A stretch of 64,000 nucleotides of DNA from the NCBI GenBank assembly GCA_963575745.1, contig CAUYUJ010012769.1:285061-349060 (forward strand), given 5' to 3'. The DNA comes from Prorocentrum cordatum (taxonomy: Eukaryota > Sar > Dinophyceae > Prorocentrales > Prorocentraceae). The first letter of the stretch is position 1, and each line of letters starts with the position of its first letter. Position numbers and translations under genes: made by a program. Of this stretch, positions 30,957 through 41,864 are shown piece by piece. The notes under the pieces were generated by a model. It was given only the letters and a program-made list of their open reading frames with translations. It made no database searches and was not told where the DNA came from.

Positions 30957-32117
30957 TCAATGCGCCCACGAGGGCACCCATAACCCAGAGGACCTACGGG
31001 CAACTCCAGAGTGCCAGGCCATCGAGAAGGCGTCGTAGCAATGCATAATGCGCTTGCCTCCTATGTTGCTCTTGCCATCTGCCTTGTCGGCGTGGAAACT
31101 TTGTGAGCGATAAGAGACAAGAGGCATGGCCTGACAGCGCCTGATATGTATCAGGTAGGAGGTGAGGGCTTCTTCGAATTTATACCTTACTTGTGGTAGC
31201 TCCTCCGTCCCCAGGCCTGCTCTCTCTTCCCGCCGGAAGCGCCGGAGGTCCTCAGCAGGCGATGCGGCAGCCGGCCGCGCCTGTCCAGCTGCATCTCGCG
31301 GTCCGAGCCCCTCTCCCTGCCTCCGCCCCATCTTCTCCAAAAGCCGCCTCCCAACCCTGTACGAGTAAGTCGTCGTCAGCTTCTCTATCTCCTCCTCCTC
31401 CTCCTCCTCGCGCGCTGCACGTGCTACCATGCTGCGCTCTACGCGTTCGCTCTGCTCGTGCGGGGGCGTGGCATTAACTGACGGGTTGAGCATCATCCAG
31501 ACCACCTCTACTGGTAGAACCCAGCTGGGGAAGGCTCTCCTCTTGGCAGCACGTCGACAATACTCTACCATAGCCTGCCGGTCTTTCTTAACTGTCTCCA
31601 TCAGCTCTGCGTCGACAAACAGGTGTTCGAAATCTTCGCAATCATGTCTGTAGTGCTGCAGTTCGGCGCGCCAATCTATCTTCGCCCCTGCTAGTCCTCC
31701 ATCCTTAGGTGCTCTGCCTAGCTCTTCTGCCCACGTGGCTGTGTTCCAGTTGGTCCGCGGGCTGTAGAAGAATCTACGCTTGGGACCACGCCCGTTTCCT
31801 TGGTAGAGCACCCTCAACTTATGCATGTCCGAGAACCGTTGCTCTGTGTATGCTGCCCATATCTGTGCTGCTAGGTCTGCTCTCCTCCTCTGCATGTGCT
31901 GCTGCCTAACCCTATTCATGCATGCTGGCACCTCCGTCAAATCCTCGCAAACCTGGCTGAACTCCTCCTCCCCCAAGTGCTCGTGCAGCTTCATCCTCAC
32001 CTTCCTCCTTGTCTCTAACATGTGCATGCGGCACGCGCGCATGTGCTCGTACATGTCATCTACGTAGATCGGCTGGTCGGGGAAGGTGGTGTACATAGCG
32101 TTGCGCACGCGCAGGCT
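30957..32117 (-). pseudogene. Linker and reverse transcriptase fingers, element 4
   Basis: About 385 residues in one frame: a charged helical linker (RRKVRMKLHEHLGEEEFSQV), then AAKRRAFPSWVLPVEVVWMM, an acidic EEEEEEEIEKL stretch, and AMPLVSYRSQSFHADKADG then KRIMHCYDAFSMAWHSG, which looks like the region just before palm motif A. It ends at TGA 30957, after which the same frame continues GLPHISRESIINLIMCNKWR into the palm, so the stop is a point nonsense change. Confidence 0.7.
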
Positions 32118-32120
32118 TTA

Positions 32121-33124
32121 TATCGTCCAGTACGCATCTGGGGACTTCCGCTCTAAAGCTTTTTGCAGTATGTCTGGGCCGATTTCCTCCAGATTTGAGT
32201 CGATCGCCTCGAAGAATTCCCGTCGCTTGTATCCCTTAGTCAGGCACCTCATGAGTGCACTGCGATCAGGTTTGGGATCTCGTTTTGGCCTATGCCGATA
32301 GTGCTGTAAACTGATATCTAGATCAAGTCCTACAGGTAAATGATCACGATGTCCACGGGCCTTAATAGTCTGCAGTTGCTTTCCTGCTAGAGTAAGCGTA
32401 GCACTGGCTTTAATGTGCGGTCGAGCAGCCATCGGGATGGCAATATGGTCGATTCTGCTGCGACTGCCTGACGGCCCGTGGAACGTGTCCTTCACCCTGT
32501 CACACGTGGACGCGATCAGGAGCTGATTCCGTTCACAGAACTCTCGAAAAGGCTTGGCCGTTGGGATTTTCAAGATGCGGCAAGTGTTGTCCAACATTAT
32601 GCTTCTGCAAGGCTGGGCGCTTCCATCGAGGTCCCTGTATAACCCAAAATCTGAATTTATGTCCCCCCCGATGATGATATTCGTGCGCGTGCCCACGTGT
32701 CGATCTGGGAGTCCAGCCAGGCTGTGATGTGCCTGGCGATCTCTGCGTGCTTGGGTTCAGATACGGGCGCGAAGTACACTCCAAAGGCAGCGGTGTCCAG
32801 CTGTGGTGTCTGGATAAGGATGCCCCCTACCCTGCCTTGCAGGGAGGTCGGCGGCTTCATCACGGTGAGCAAACATTCTGTCGGATAGTTGCTTCTGATC
32901 AGAAAGCCAATACCACACGCCTTGCTGGTCAGCCTACCCTTCTTGTATCCCATCATGACTCCCCAGTGATGCCCGTAATGATGCTGCTGGGCAAACTGGT
33001 CTGGTAGGGCTTGTGCTGACGTGCCTGATAGTATGATAACGTCCCACTGCTTAAGGGCCGTTGACACATCTACGAGGCGGCTGTGGTAACTGGCGTGCAT
33101 GGGGTTGTACGTGACGACGCGCAT
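32121..33124 (-). pseudogene. EEP endonuclease, element 4
   Basis: Part 1 from the Met at 33124: RVVTYNPMHASYH, WDVIILSGTSAQ, GRVGGILIQTP and AAFGVYFAP. A frameshift near 32690 follows. Part 2: NIIIGGDINSDFG, SRIDHIAIP and HRDHLPVGLDLD. The usual QE motif is LSGT here, as LQGT in element 1. The frame ends at a TAA (32118), but translation continues in the same frame beyond it (SLRVRNAMYTTFPDQ), so this is a nonsense change inside the polyprotein. An earlier open stretch to 33238 is Gly/Cys-rich and less certain. Confidence 0.8.
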
Positions 33125-33304
33125 GTACACGAGCAGGGACAGTATGATGGTACTCGTAGCACTCGTGCAGCACGCGCGCGCCATGCACATGCAGCCTCCC
33201 CCCCGCCCCGCGGCCCTCGGCCCTGGCGGCGGCCCCACTCAACGTGGTCCGCGTCGGGCGCGCCTCGCGCGTCGGGAGCCCCCCCCACGCTGCTAAACGC
33301 CGAC

Positions 33305-33486
33305 TGAGGAGGAGGAGGAGGAGGAGGAGGAGGAGGAGGAGGAGGAGGAGGAGGAGGAGGAGGAGGAGGAGGAGGAAAAGGGAGAGAAGGAGAAAGAGGA
33401 GGAGGAGGAGGAGGAGGAGGAGGAGGAGGAGAGGAGGAGGAGGAGGGAGGAGGAGGAGGAGGAGGAGGAGGAGGAGGAGGAGGAAC
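33305..33486. repeat. (GGA)n tract upstream of element 4
   Basis: Nearly pure purine plus strand (TCC on the coding strand of element 4), beginning about 180 bp upstream of the first endonuclease Met. Apparent Ser/Leu-rich frames are artefacts. Confidence 0.9.
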
Positions 33487-34700
33487 ATGATGAGCTTAAG
33501 CGGAGTGGAGAAAGCAAGGTGGGGGGCAGGACCAATCAGCATCGAATGGGTAAATCGATCGAGACGAAACCAGGACGAGGATGAATTCGGGTGAGGATAG
33601 AAATCGACAATCTTGGAGATCTGGGGGATCTGGAGGATGCATCGGGCGCCGCGGCCTTCCCAAAGCGTTCTGGAACGCTCTGAGAGCGTTCCGTAACGCT
33701 CTGGAGCGGATTTATCCTCGTCCTAGCCGTGTCCGAGGTAAACCGGATCGATTCGAAATGTGCATCGTGTCGGGCTGCATCGGCAAGGAATCGAAATCAA
33801 ATCGGACAGGATGAACAGCAGCGCCATGCAGGCATCGGGCGGCATCGGGTCCTCGGGATGTCGGAACCGAATCGGATCAGGCCAGCCGAAATCGATATTG
33901 AATCGGATCGATTGGATTGAAATGGACCCTGGGTGGGCGGGGAGGGAACGACGCGGAGAGGATGGCAACCACAGGGCGACCCCCGGACCACACCACCAAC
34001 ACACGGGGAAGCAGAAACGCTTCTGCCCGAGACCCTCCCCACGAATCAGCGCGTCCCCCCGTCTTTTTCACTTCCTCCAACAACCCCGACTCATCGGAGT
34101 ACAAGCGTCGCCGAGAGAGGCCCCTCACCTCCTCACCCTCGAGGGCGCTGCCAGGTCCAGTCGCAGTCTGCCAGGTCCCTCACCCTCGAGGGCACTTCGC
34201 GGCACAGGCCCTCGACGTCGCAGGCAGCTTGGGCCCAACGGGCGGTCAAGTAAACGGCGGGCCGCATCCGCGGCCAAATGATGCGGCATGGAGCAAGCCG
34301 CGGGGCGGCGGGACTGGCGAGCCCCGCATGCCGCGCGCAGACCGCGCCGCCGCGGCGGGCGCCGCTACGCGCGGCTCCCCCCCCGCAGGGAGGCCCGCAC
34401 GCAAACCGATGGGCCCCCCAGGCCGCGGCGCAGTGGGGGGCCACGTGCCGGCCTGCTCCGGCCGGCGCCTCCCCGGCGGCCTCCGCGCCGGCACCAGCAG
34501 CGCCGAGCCGAGCGCGGCGTTCGGCCGGGACGGTGTCCCGCTGACGTGCGGTGGGCCTCCGTGCAGCGCCGTCAACTGCTGGTCGGCGCGGTCGGTGCTG
34601 TCGCGGGAGCCTCCGCGCTGCTGCTCGGCCCGAGGAGCGCCGATTCTGCCAGCATCGCCGCGAGGATCCACAGGACGGACCGCAGTACAGTCATCGGCCT
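33487..34700. repeat. No gene; ATCGGAT-rich stretch, hairpin and short dispersed repeat
   Basis: 33672-33692 is a hairpin (GGAACGCTC TGA GAGCGTTCC). 33740-33930 repeats ATCGGAT/ATCGGGC words. 34172-34226 (CCTCACCCTCGAGGGCAC, CTCGACGTCGCA) matches 36517-36570 in order. The rest is GC-rich without a recognisable domain. Confidence 0.5.
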
Positions 34701-35370
34701 GACCTAAGGAACGATAAATAAGGAACGAAGCCGCTTTTTTATTCCAAGGAATAACGCATAAGGAACGATAAATTATCGCAGTGCGACCCTACCTAGGAGT
34801 TGGAACCCCTAGGAAAGCAGCACTAGTAGTAACAGTAACGCTAAGCTAAAGCTAAGCTAAAGCTAAGCTAAAGCTAAGCTAAAGCTAAGCTAAAGCTAAG
34901 CCACAGCTAAGCTAAAGCTAAGCTAGAGCTAAGCTAAAGCTATGCTAAAGCTAAGCTAAAGCGAAGCTACAGCTAAGCTAAAGCTGAGCAGCAGCTAAGC
35001 TATAGCTAAGCGACCGCTAAGCTAAAGCTAAGCTAAAGCTAAGCAGAAGCTCAGCTAAAACTCAGCTAAAGCTAAGCTACAGCTAAGCTACAGCTAAGCT
35101 AAAGCTAAGCTAAAGCTAAGCTAAAGCTAAATCTAAAGCTAAAACTAAAGCTCCCAGGGGACTGGGGGGAACCGCTCCCAGGGGACAGGGGGAACCGCCC
35201 GGGGCGCTTTGCACTGCCCAGCCCCTTTAAGCTAAGAGAGTAAGAGCCCTTCTAGGCAGAACCTAGGTAGGGAATAACACATAACGCATAAGGAACTGTA
35301 AAAAAAACGCATGCAAACCTAAGGAACGACCGAGCCCGTTTTCAAAAGCAACCGTTCCTTATTCAAGCCG
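34701..35370. repeat. 11-bp satellite (GCTAAGCTAAA)n inside an AAGGAACG-bounded unit
   Basis: About 28 units of GCTAAGCTAAA occupy 34840-35150. On both sides are AT-rich blocks with AAGGAACGATAA and ATAACGCATAAGGAAC words. The left block (ATAAGGAACGAAGCCGCTTTT) resembles the reverse complement of the right end (ATAAGGAACGGTTGCTTTT), so the whole 670 bp may be a foldback element carrying a satellite. Paired CTAGG/CCTAGG words flank the satellite. Confidence 0.6.
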
Positions 35371-35498
35371 CTCACTGTAAATCCAGTGGCCGCGCGGTGG
35401 TCGGGCCCACCAGCGTCGGGTGGCCAGTCAGCGCCAGCGGGTGCCATGTGAAGGTCCGCCCCGTCGTCGTCGGCAGCAAGAGTGGCGGGCCTGTGCGA

Positions 35499-35532
<34 letters not shown>

Positions 35533-36218
35533 GCAGCGAGGACACCACGCTTGTCGGCTCCGTCGGCGCACTACGGTACATTATCGGCGGGCACCTGTAC
35601 GGACGCCCCAACGATGGTCGGCTCAGTCAGCGAAGCGACAGACCGTCGCACAACAGCAAATCCACATGCCCCATTCTGGTAGGACTGCTCGGCGTCCTCC
35701 CGGACATATATGCCGACCTCGGCGCACCAGCAGCGGATCGACTCCGTCGGCGCCTCCACAAAGATTTGCGCGCGCCACCCAACGACAGCTTACTCCAGTA
35801 GCGTTCAAGTGACGCGCGCGCTTGGAAAAATAACGCGGATATTTTTCGAGCGGCTCGGGCGTTCCACCACCCACGCCTCTTTGATCGCGCCTTACCTATA
35901 ATATCACCCTTCTGGTGCGGAAGATCCTTTGTCAGGGCAAACGCATAATGTTCTGTGTGTTCTAACCGCCCACGTGTGGTTTGGGATATCTAGCTGGCGC
36001 TCACCTGTCCATCCGCTTTTACCCGCAAGTAACTATACATGCGCCTGCCCAACTTTTCACCACCGTGCGAGGAGGCACTGAGGAGAGTGCCCTCAGCTCC
36101 TTTCGATCTCCCGAAGGTTGAGCATGATAAGTTCGGTGCTCTTCAAGGGGCCCAGGTTCTGGTGATTTCTGAAGTCTCGGGCCCTGGGATGCGTCGCCTG
36201 ACATTTCCCAAAGCCTCG
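35371..36218. other. No gene; short CAG run
   Basis: A (CAG)n-like run at 35499-35537 gives Ser, Gln or Ala runs in three frames. No conserved domain was seen on either strand. Confidence 0.45.
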
Positions 36219-36395
36219 GCCTCCTCCTCCTCCTCCTCCTCCTCCTCTTCTCCTCCTCCTCCTCACTCCTCCTTCTACTCCCCTTTTCCTCCCATGCCTT
36301 CTTCCCTCCTCACTCCTCTTCCTCTTCCTCCTCTTCCTCTTCCTCCTCTTCCTCCTCCTCCTCCCCCTCCTCCTCCTCCGCGTCCTCCTCCTCCT
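36219..36395. repeat. (TCC/TCT)n pyrimidine tract
   Basis: Plus strand almost pure pyrimidine with a CTTCCTC variant period. It is not part of the 83-bp composite repeat. Confidence 0.85.
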
Positions 36396-37604
36396 TCTGC
36401 ACATTTCCAGCATGGTTGCGATGGCCCGCGTAGGTCCCAACAGACAGGTGCGAAAGCTTCCGCGCGCTATTTTTCGGCGAGCCGCATCACTTGGCGAGGC
36501 GGTCTCCCTGGCGGCGGTCCAGGTCCTCTACCCTGGACGGCAGCTCGCGGCATAGGCCGTCGACGTCGCATGTGCTACTGGGAACCATCGTGGAACCATC
36601 GTGGAACCAAGCAGGAACCCTGTGAATCCATTTGGTTTCGTCACACTTGCGACGTTGGAACCATCGTGATACCATCGTAGAACCAAGCAGGAACCCTGTG
36701 AATTCATAGGGTTTCGTGACATGTCAACCTCTCGGAACCATCGTGGAACCAAGCTGGAACCACAGCGGTCGGGTGCCGGACCTTATAAAACGACACGGAT
36801 CGGCGATCGCGGGTTGACCGCCCCTACTCCTATTAGAATACAAATTAAAAGGTGGTGCACGGCGCATCTACGCCCTTGCGCCCTGGAGCAGAGGGGCACC
36901 CTTAATCAGTAGTATAAGAAGGCCGCTGGGCCCCAAACCCCCTCCCCCAGCCCACGCCTGGACCTCCCTCTCTGAGCTCCGGACATCAGAGCGGGCAGGG
37001 AACTGCATTGCGATGGATGTAATATTTCTAGCTGCGAGTCTCCCGGCCACGCTTGTGCTCTGGGCTCGCGCCCGCGGGGGCCTCCCGGCGCGGTCGCATA
37101 GCTCTTCAAGTCAAACGGCACCGACGCAGCCAGTCCCTGGACAGCTCCTGGAGCGCGCTCTGGCCAGAATTCCGATGCGGATTTACTTGCGGCGACAGGG
37201 GCCCCACAGGGCGAGTGGCGGACCAGCCATGTGACGTCGCATCGTGGCCTCGGCTGCCCGCGAGCCCAGCGACTCCGCGTCTCCTGCCCTGCCCCCCAGC
37301 CCTGGCCTCGTCTCCCCCCCGTGCCCGCTCCTCCCCAGGAATCAAAGTTAAGGAAACAATTCGCACCTGTCTGAAGGGGCCATCAGGAGGGGCCAAGATG
37401 GGGGAACTCGAACTACCGTTTCGAGCCCTCCACCCCAAGGTGGCCCCCGACATAGCCAGCAGGCCATCATCTCCAGGGTGTTCCTAAGAGGCCCCGAAGA
37501 GGTTCCCAAGACGCCCCCACGAGGCCCTGAAGTGGCCATCGAGAGGCCCCCCAAGAGTCCCCAAGAGGTATCCTCAGGAACTTTGTTGGTGCCACTTTTG
37601 CATC
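36396..37604. repeat. No gene; GGAACCATCGTGG tandem at 36580-36765
   Basis: Three imperfect units of about 66-76 bp with GGAACCATCGTGGAACCAAG and GGAACCCTGTGAAT. 36517-36570 is the dispersed repeat shared with 34172-34226. 37460-37570 has CCCCAAGAGG words. Otherwise no recognisable gene. Confidence 0.5.
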
Positions 37605-38880
37605 CACACTGGCCCGATTCAGGATCGCCAAGACGCAACGTTGCTTCGCGATTCGCAGCGATGCCAGGAACAGCGTTCTGGCAGGGTTCAAGATTTTCAG
37701 ACCGTTGTGTTCCAACGGGGCACTTCCCTGAGTGAAAATGAACCCTTGTAGGGGCCTATGCAGAACGAACTTGGAGGGAGGGTTTACTACAACATCGTTG
37801 ATGAGTCTTGGGTCCCTTCGTCGTGGCCAGCGTACCAGGGGCCAACGGACGGCCCGCATCATCAGGACACTCAGGACCCTCCTCCACCTCCTCCTCCTCC
37901 CTCCTCCCTCCTCCTCCTCCCTTCTCGTCGTCCTCGTTCTTCCTCGTCCTCGTCCTCATCTTCCTCCTCATCCTCCTCCATACCTTGTCCTTATGAATAA
38001 CTCCTTCCTGTCGCACCCCGAGGCCAGTCGAAGGGCGGGCCAGGCGTTTCGCCTGAAACTTCCTTACCACTTGTGTACATCAAGCTTAAGACGGGCAATC
38101 ATTTCACAGATGGAGGGCTGGCCGCTTCCAAAATGTGGCTCTCGCCTTAGCGCCGCGCGCATTTGATTCAACAACTTGCCAACGTTTCACGGTTTGAAGA
38201 CAATTCGTGTAAAACATGTGCCTCTCGCCTCAGCGCCGCGCACATTCGCATTACAATGTTGCACAAGAGCTTCACGGAATGAGGACATGTAGTTTTTTAT
38301 GTGACTCTCGCCTCAGCGCTGCGCACATTCTTTTTAGACATGTGCAAGAGCTTCAAGGATTGAGGGCAATACCCTGTCAAAATGTGGCTCTCGCCTTAGC
38401 GCCGCGCGCAATCGTTTTAAACCTTTTCAAGAGTTTCCTTAGTTCTCACGGCTAACGCGTGCAAGAAATGGTTTTGAAATGATTCAGGCTTGCTAGGGCA
38501 CAATACTTACGTTGATTCGCGATGTTGTAATCCCAAGAACGGTGTTCTCGCACGATTCAGGACCGTCAGGACGCAACGATCAAGTTGACGTTGAAGTCAT
38601 GAGAATGGTGTTCCAACACGCTTCAGGATCTTCAAACGGCTGTCTCCCGACGGGGTACTTCTCTCAGTGGAGATGAACTCTTCTAGGGGCCTATGAAGAG
38701 GGAGCTTCGAGGGAGGGTAGATTCCAGCATCGTTGATGAGTCTTGGGTTTGCACCCGTCCTCCTTCCTCGTCGTCCTCCTCCTCCTCCTTCTCCTCCTCC
38801 TCGTCCTCGTCCTCGTCCTCGTCCTCCCCCTCCTCCTCCCCCTCCTCCTCCTCCTCCTCCTCCTCCTCCTCCTTCTCGTG
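37605..38880. repeat. Composite repeat with four 83-bp units, copy 2
   Basis: Order: block A 37606-37812 (GATTCAGGATCGCCAAGACG, GGAGGGAGGGTTTAC, CATCGTTGATGAGTCTTGGG); (TCC)n 37866-37985; block B 38006-38112 (CTGTCGCACCCCGAGGCC, GTTTCGCCTGAAACTTCC); four units of exactly 83 bp with cores at 38136, 38219, 38302 and 38385; block A again 38470-38745; (TCC)n 38759-38878. The succession equals that of 9518-10880, with an additional A block in front, implying a tandem A-TCC-B-array higher-order unit. Confidence 0.8.
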
Positions 38881-39114
38881 ACCCCTCCCCCCTCCCCAGG
38901 TGGGGCCCCGCCGCGCCGCGGGGCGGCGGCCTGGTGCTTGTGCACGGCCTGCAGCGCCTTCAGGGCGGCGTCCCCGATCTGCAGGTACCTCGGCACGCGG
39001 GGGGGGCCCCTCGGGCAGGAGGCGCCTGCCGCCCGCAGCGGCGGGCGACAGGGGGGGATGGCACAGGGCGGGTTTGAGAATCAGCTGATGTGGCTGATTC
39101 TCCCGGCGCCTCCC

Positions 39115-39242
39115 TGGCCATCGCTCGGACGTCCATTTCCTGTGTTTTTTTCGGTTTCGTGCGTGGTTTTTTCGCCAAATGATCAAGGATGCTCCTCGAT
39201 GGTCCTCGCCGAAGGACAAATGCACACGTCCGAGCGATGCCA
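39115..39242. mobile_element. MITE-like TIR element, family 1, copy 2
   Basis: CATCGCTCGGACGT...ACGTCCGAGCGATG ends. The interior is nearly identical in order to copy 1 (T-run, TTCGGTTTCGTGCGTGG, ATGATCAAGGATGCTCCTCG). Confidence 0.8.
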
Positions 39243-39404
39243 GGCTCCCGGCACCGGAGGCGGCTGTGTGTCGAGGAAGGGGCCCCTCGTTGAGGGCGAA
39301 ACCAGCTGCATGCAGCAAATTTCGTAACCCCCCTTTCCCAATCCCCCCCTTACGTCCGGCCCGACGCCCGCAGCGGCGCGCTGCGGTGACCCCCGACCCT
39401 TCAA

Positions 39405-39575
39405 GCGGCGGTGGGCAAGCCTCCCTTTCGCAAACCTCCCCTTGGTGAAAACGGCCTGGGACCGAATCCGACTGACCTGGGCCCGCAAAAGTGACGGCCG
39501 CGACGCCCTCTCGCGAACTGGGAACGGCTGCCTTAGTCGACGTGTCAGGGTAGGAGGTCTGGCCGACCCCGACTC
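39405..39575. repeat. Dispersed repeat shared with 60000-60155
   Basis: Ordered blocks in common: ACCTCCCCTTGGTGAAAACG, GACCTGG, CCCGCAAAA, GACGGCCGCGAC, CGACGTGTCAGGGTAGGAGG. In both places a 160-bp family 7 repeat follows about 80-100 bp later, so the two loci share a 400-bp arrangement. Confidence 0.7.
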
Positions 39576-39651
39576 AACAGGGGGGCAAGAATGGTAAGGC
39601 TCCAGTCTGCGCACAGACAGCCCCCCCCGGGAAACGCACAGACAGAAGGGG

Positions 39652-39814
39652 AACTGGGACACACATAGAAATAGACACAAGTAACCAGATTCCCAATCTT
39701 TTCCCATATTTTCTGGGTTTCTGTCTTCCCCCCCCCTCACTTCCCAGAAGTTCCATATTTTCTGGGGAGTCGGCGATTCAGTGTGTCTGTGTGTGTGTTT
39801 TTCTCCCCTCCTGA
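39652..39814. repeat. 163-bp repeat, family 7, copy 1
   Basis: Starts GAAGGGGAACTGGGACACAC, contains TCTTTTCCCATATTTTCTGG and CTTCCCCCCC, and ends TGTGTCTGTGTG...CCCCTCCTGA. The ends are weakly inverted (TTGAAGGGG versus CCCCTCCTGA). Other copies: 39955, 40908, 41471 (inverted), 60251. It is non-coding. Confidence 0.7.
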
Positions 39815-39954
39815 ACAGAGGGGGCTGCTGCGAAGAGCGGGGGCTGCTCCTTGGACGGCGCGGGCCCTGCGTCTGCAGACCAGGCCCTCGCCTGCTAAGA
39901 AACCGGGGGTGCTTCTAACGAGGCTTCTTTCGTCCCTCTGCCCCCCTCTGCTGA

Positions 39955-40116
39955 AGGGGCCCTGGGACACACGAATAAATACACACAAATAAAAGGATTC
40001 CCTACATTTTCCCATATGTTCTGGGTTTCTGTCTTCCCCCCCCACTTCCCATATTTTCCTATACTTTCTGGGGAATCCACGAATAATTGTGTCTGTGTGT
40101 TTTTTCCCCTCCTGAT
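39955..40116. repeat. 163-bp repeat, family 7, copy 2
   Basis: Same ends and same AT-rich interior (CATTTTCCCATATGTTCTGG, TTTTCTATACTTTCTGG-type words) as the 39652 copy, in direct orientation, only 140 bp downstream of it. Confidence 0.75.
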
Positions 40117-40259
40117 CTGCGCGTGGCCGAGGTATGGCTCCTGGCTGCGCGCAGACAGCCCCCTGGGCAGTCCCGGCTGGCCTCAGCAGGCCCCCCGAAG
40201 AGTCCAGTGCGGTCTCAACACCCTCGCCCCTGGGTTGGGGTGTTGAGACCGCCCCAGCT

Positions 40260-40387
40260 TGCCGTCGCTCGGACGTTCATTTTCCGTGTATTTTTCGGTT
40301 TCGTGCGTGATTTTTTTGCTCGATGGTCCAGGATGGTCCTCAAGGGTCCTCGCGGAGGGAAAAAATACACACGTCCGAGCGATGCCA
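40260..40387. mobile_element. MITE-like TIR element, family 1, copy 3
   Basis: CGTCGCTCGGACGT...ACGTCCGAGCGATG, one mismatch in the left end. The interior is more diverged (TCCAGGATGGTCCTCAAGGG) than in the other copies. Confidence 0.75.
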
Positions 40388-40764
40388 GGCCAGACCACTC
40401 GGGGGGCCAGCCGGGATTACCCCCGGGGGGCTGTCTGTGCGCAGCCCGGAGCCTTCCCAGGCAGCAAGCCCGAGCGGCAACCAGACAGGGCCCTCCGGGG
40501 GCAGAGCGAGCACCCCCCCAAACCCAGGAGGACGCCGACTGCGGTCGAAACGCTGTCATCAGGAACCCCTAAATCAGGAACGGCGCCCCTTTTTTCCAGA
40601 AGCTAGACGTCGACCTCCCATAGGAAGCCTCAGGGGAACCCCAAACAGACTGCAAAACAGTTGGGCACGGCTCCTTCTTTGGCGGCCCAGCTGTCCCTAC
40701 GCGCACCTTCGCCAGCCCTGGTGAGGGGCAACGATAAGGGGGGGATGGGGATAGGGGGGGAAAC

Positions 40765-40905
40765 ATCGACCGGGAATCGACGATACATCGCCGCTAGATC
40801 GGCGACAGGCCCCCGATGGTGAATCCGCACCTTCCTGGGCGGGTCGGGGCTATCAGACCCTTCTCGGCGATCATTGGGCGATTCGGGGTCGATGCATCCC
40901 CCCTA
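40765..40905. repeat. Dispersed repeat rich in CGAT words, copy 2
   Basis: Matches 9105-9255 block by block (GGGAATCGACGATACATCGC, GATCGGCGACAGGCCCCCGA, CTTCCTGGGCGGG, GGGGTCGATGCA). It directly precedes a family 7 copy. Confidence 0.65.
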
Positions 40906-40907
40906 TT

Positions 40908-41070
40908 GAAGGGGCCCTGGGACACACAAATAAATACACACAAATAAACATATTCCTCATATTTTCAAATATTTTCTGGGCTTTTGTCTTCCCCCCCATT
41001 TCCCATATTTTCCCATATTTTCTGGGGAATCGCCGATTAATTGTGTCTGTGTGTTTCTTTCCCTCTTGAC
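40908..41070. repeat. 163-bp repeat, family 7, copy 3
   Basis: Begins TTGAAGGGGCCCTGGGACAC and ends TGTGTCTGTGTGTTTC...CTCTTGAC. The interior ATATTTTC words are intact. Confidence 0.75.
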
Positions 41071-41470
41071 CTATGCCTACCCGCCCATCCTTGCCCCCGA
41101 TCCTGGCCATGCCCCCCTCCCTGGGCCCAGGACCGGTGCGGACGGTCTTCCCTGGCCTAGCAGGGCTGGTGTAGGCCCCCACCGGCCCCGTGCACGATTT
41201 TGTTCGGGCCTCTCTCGCGAGGATCGGTGCATGTGTGCCGCCGAGGGCCTCCGAGCGTTGTCAGAGCACCAGGCCCAAGTCCCCTCGAGTCATGAAGAAG
41301 ACACGACGGGACATTTTGCGCTATGTTCGGCCTCTGAGGGCCTTCGCCGGGCCTCGGAGCCGTCAAACAACGACGCCGGATGAGAAGCCGGCCGGGGAAG
41401 GGGTCGAGACCTCTGGGGGTCGACGTCACGAACAGAAATCATGACGTCAGGGGTCTGGGGACCGTGTATC

Positions 41471-41633
41471 TCAGGAGGGGAAGAAACACACAGACACAAT
41501 TAATCGTCGATCCCCAGGAAAATATGGGAAAATATGGGAAGTGGTGGGGAAGACAAAATCTCAGAAAATATGTGAAAATATGGGGAATATTTTTATTTGT
41601 GTGTATTTATTTGTGTGTTTGTGGGCCTCTTCA
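41471..41633. repeat. 163-bp repeat, family 7, copy 4 (inverted)
   Basis: Reverse orientation: TCAGGAGGGGAAGAAACACA at the left, ATTTATTTGTGTGTTTGTGG at the right. With copy 3 it makes an inverted pair about 400 bp apart. Confidence 0.75.
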
Positions 41634-41816
41634 GTATCACTGCTTCGGGCACGTGGGCAACGTTCAAGAACCAGCCTTCCGCGCGATGGCATCGCGACCT
41701 TACGCGGTGCCTCAGTCACGCGCGCCGCCAGCGCGGCACGCCGCGCTGGAAGCGAGGGGGGGGGCTTATGCGCGCGGCCCTGCGCGGGCAGCCTGCGCGC
41801 CGGTGTCGGCGGCTGG

Positions 41817-41864
41817 GCAGCGCTCGGACGTCCACTCCCTGTGTTCTTGTTCGGTTTCGTGCGT

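Larger units (their letters stand above)
28180..33240 (-). mobile_element. Non-LTR retrotransposon, element 4 (type A)
   Basis: About 5 kb: EEP endonuclease, linker, reverse transcriptase, two zinc fingers, 3' ORF with GPPHVHV. Damage: frameshift near 32690, in-frame TAA at 32118-32120, in-frame TGA at 30957-30959, frameshifts near 30300 and 30050, and one near 29235 before the 3' ORF. It has the same architecture as element 1 with clear sequence divergence, and no RNase H. The 5' side is preceded by a (GGA)n tract (33305-33486, plus strand). Confidence 0.85.

Noticed and set aside
38925-38995. Minus-strand peptide PRYLQIGDAALKALQAVHKHQ, which looks like a captured exon
   Set aside because: Only about 25 codons with no confirmed splice sites or similar neighbour. 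Too short to claim, though its composition is protein-like.
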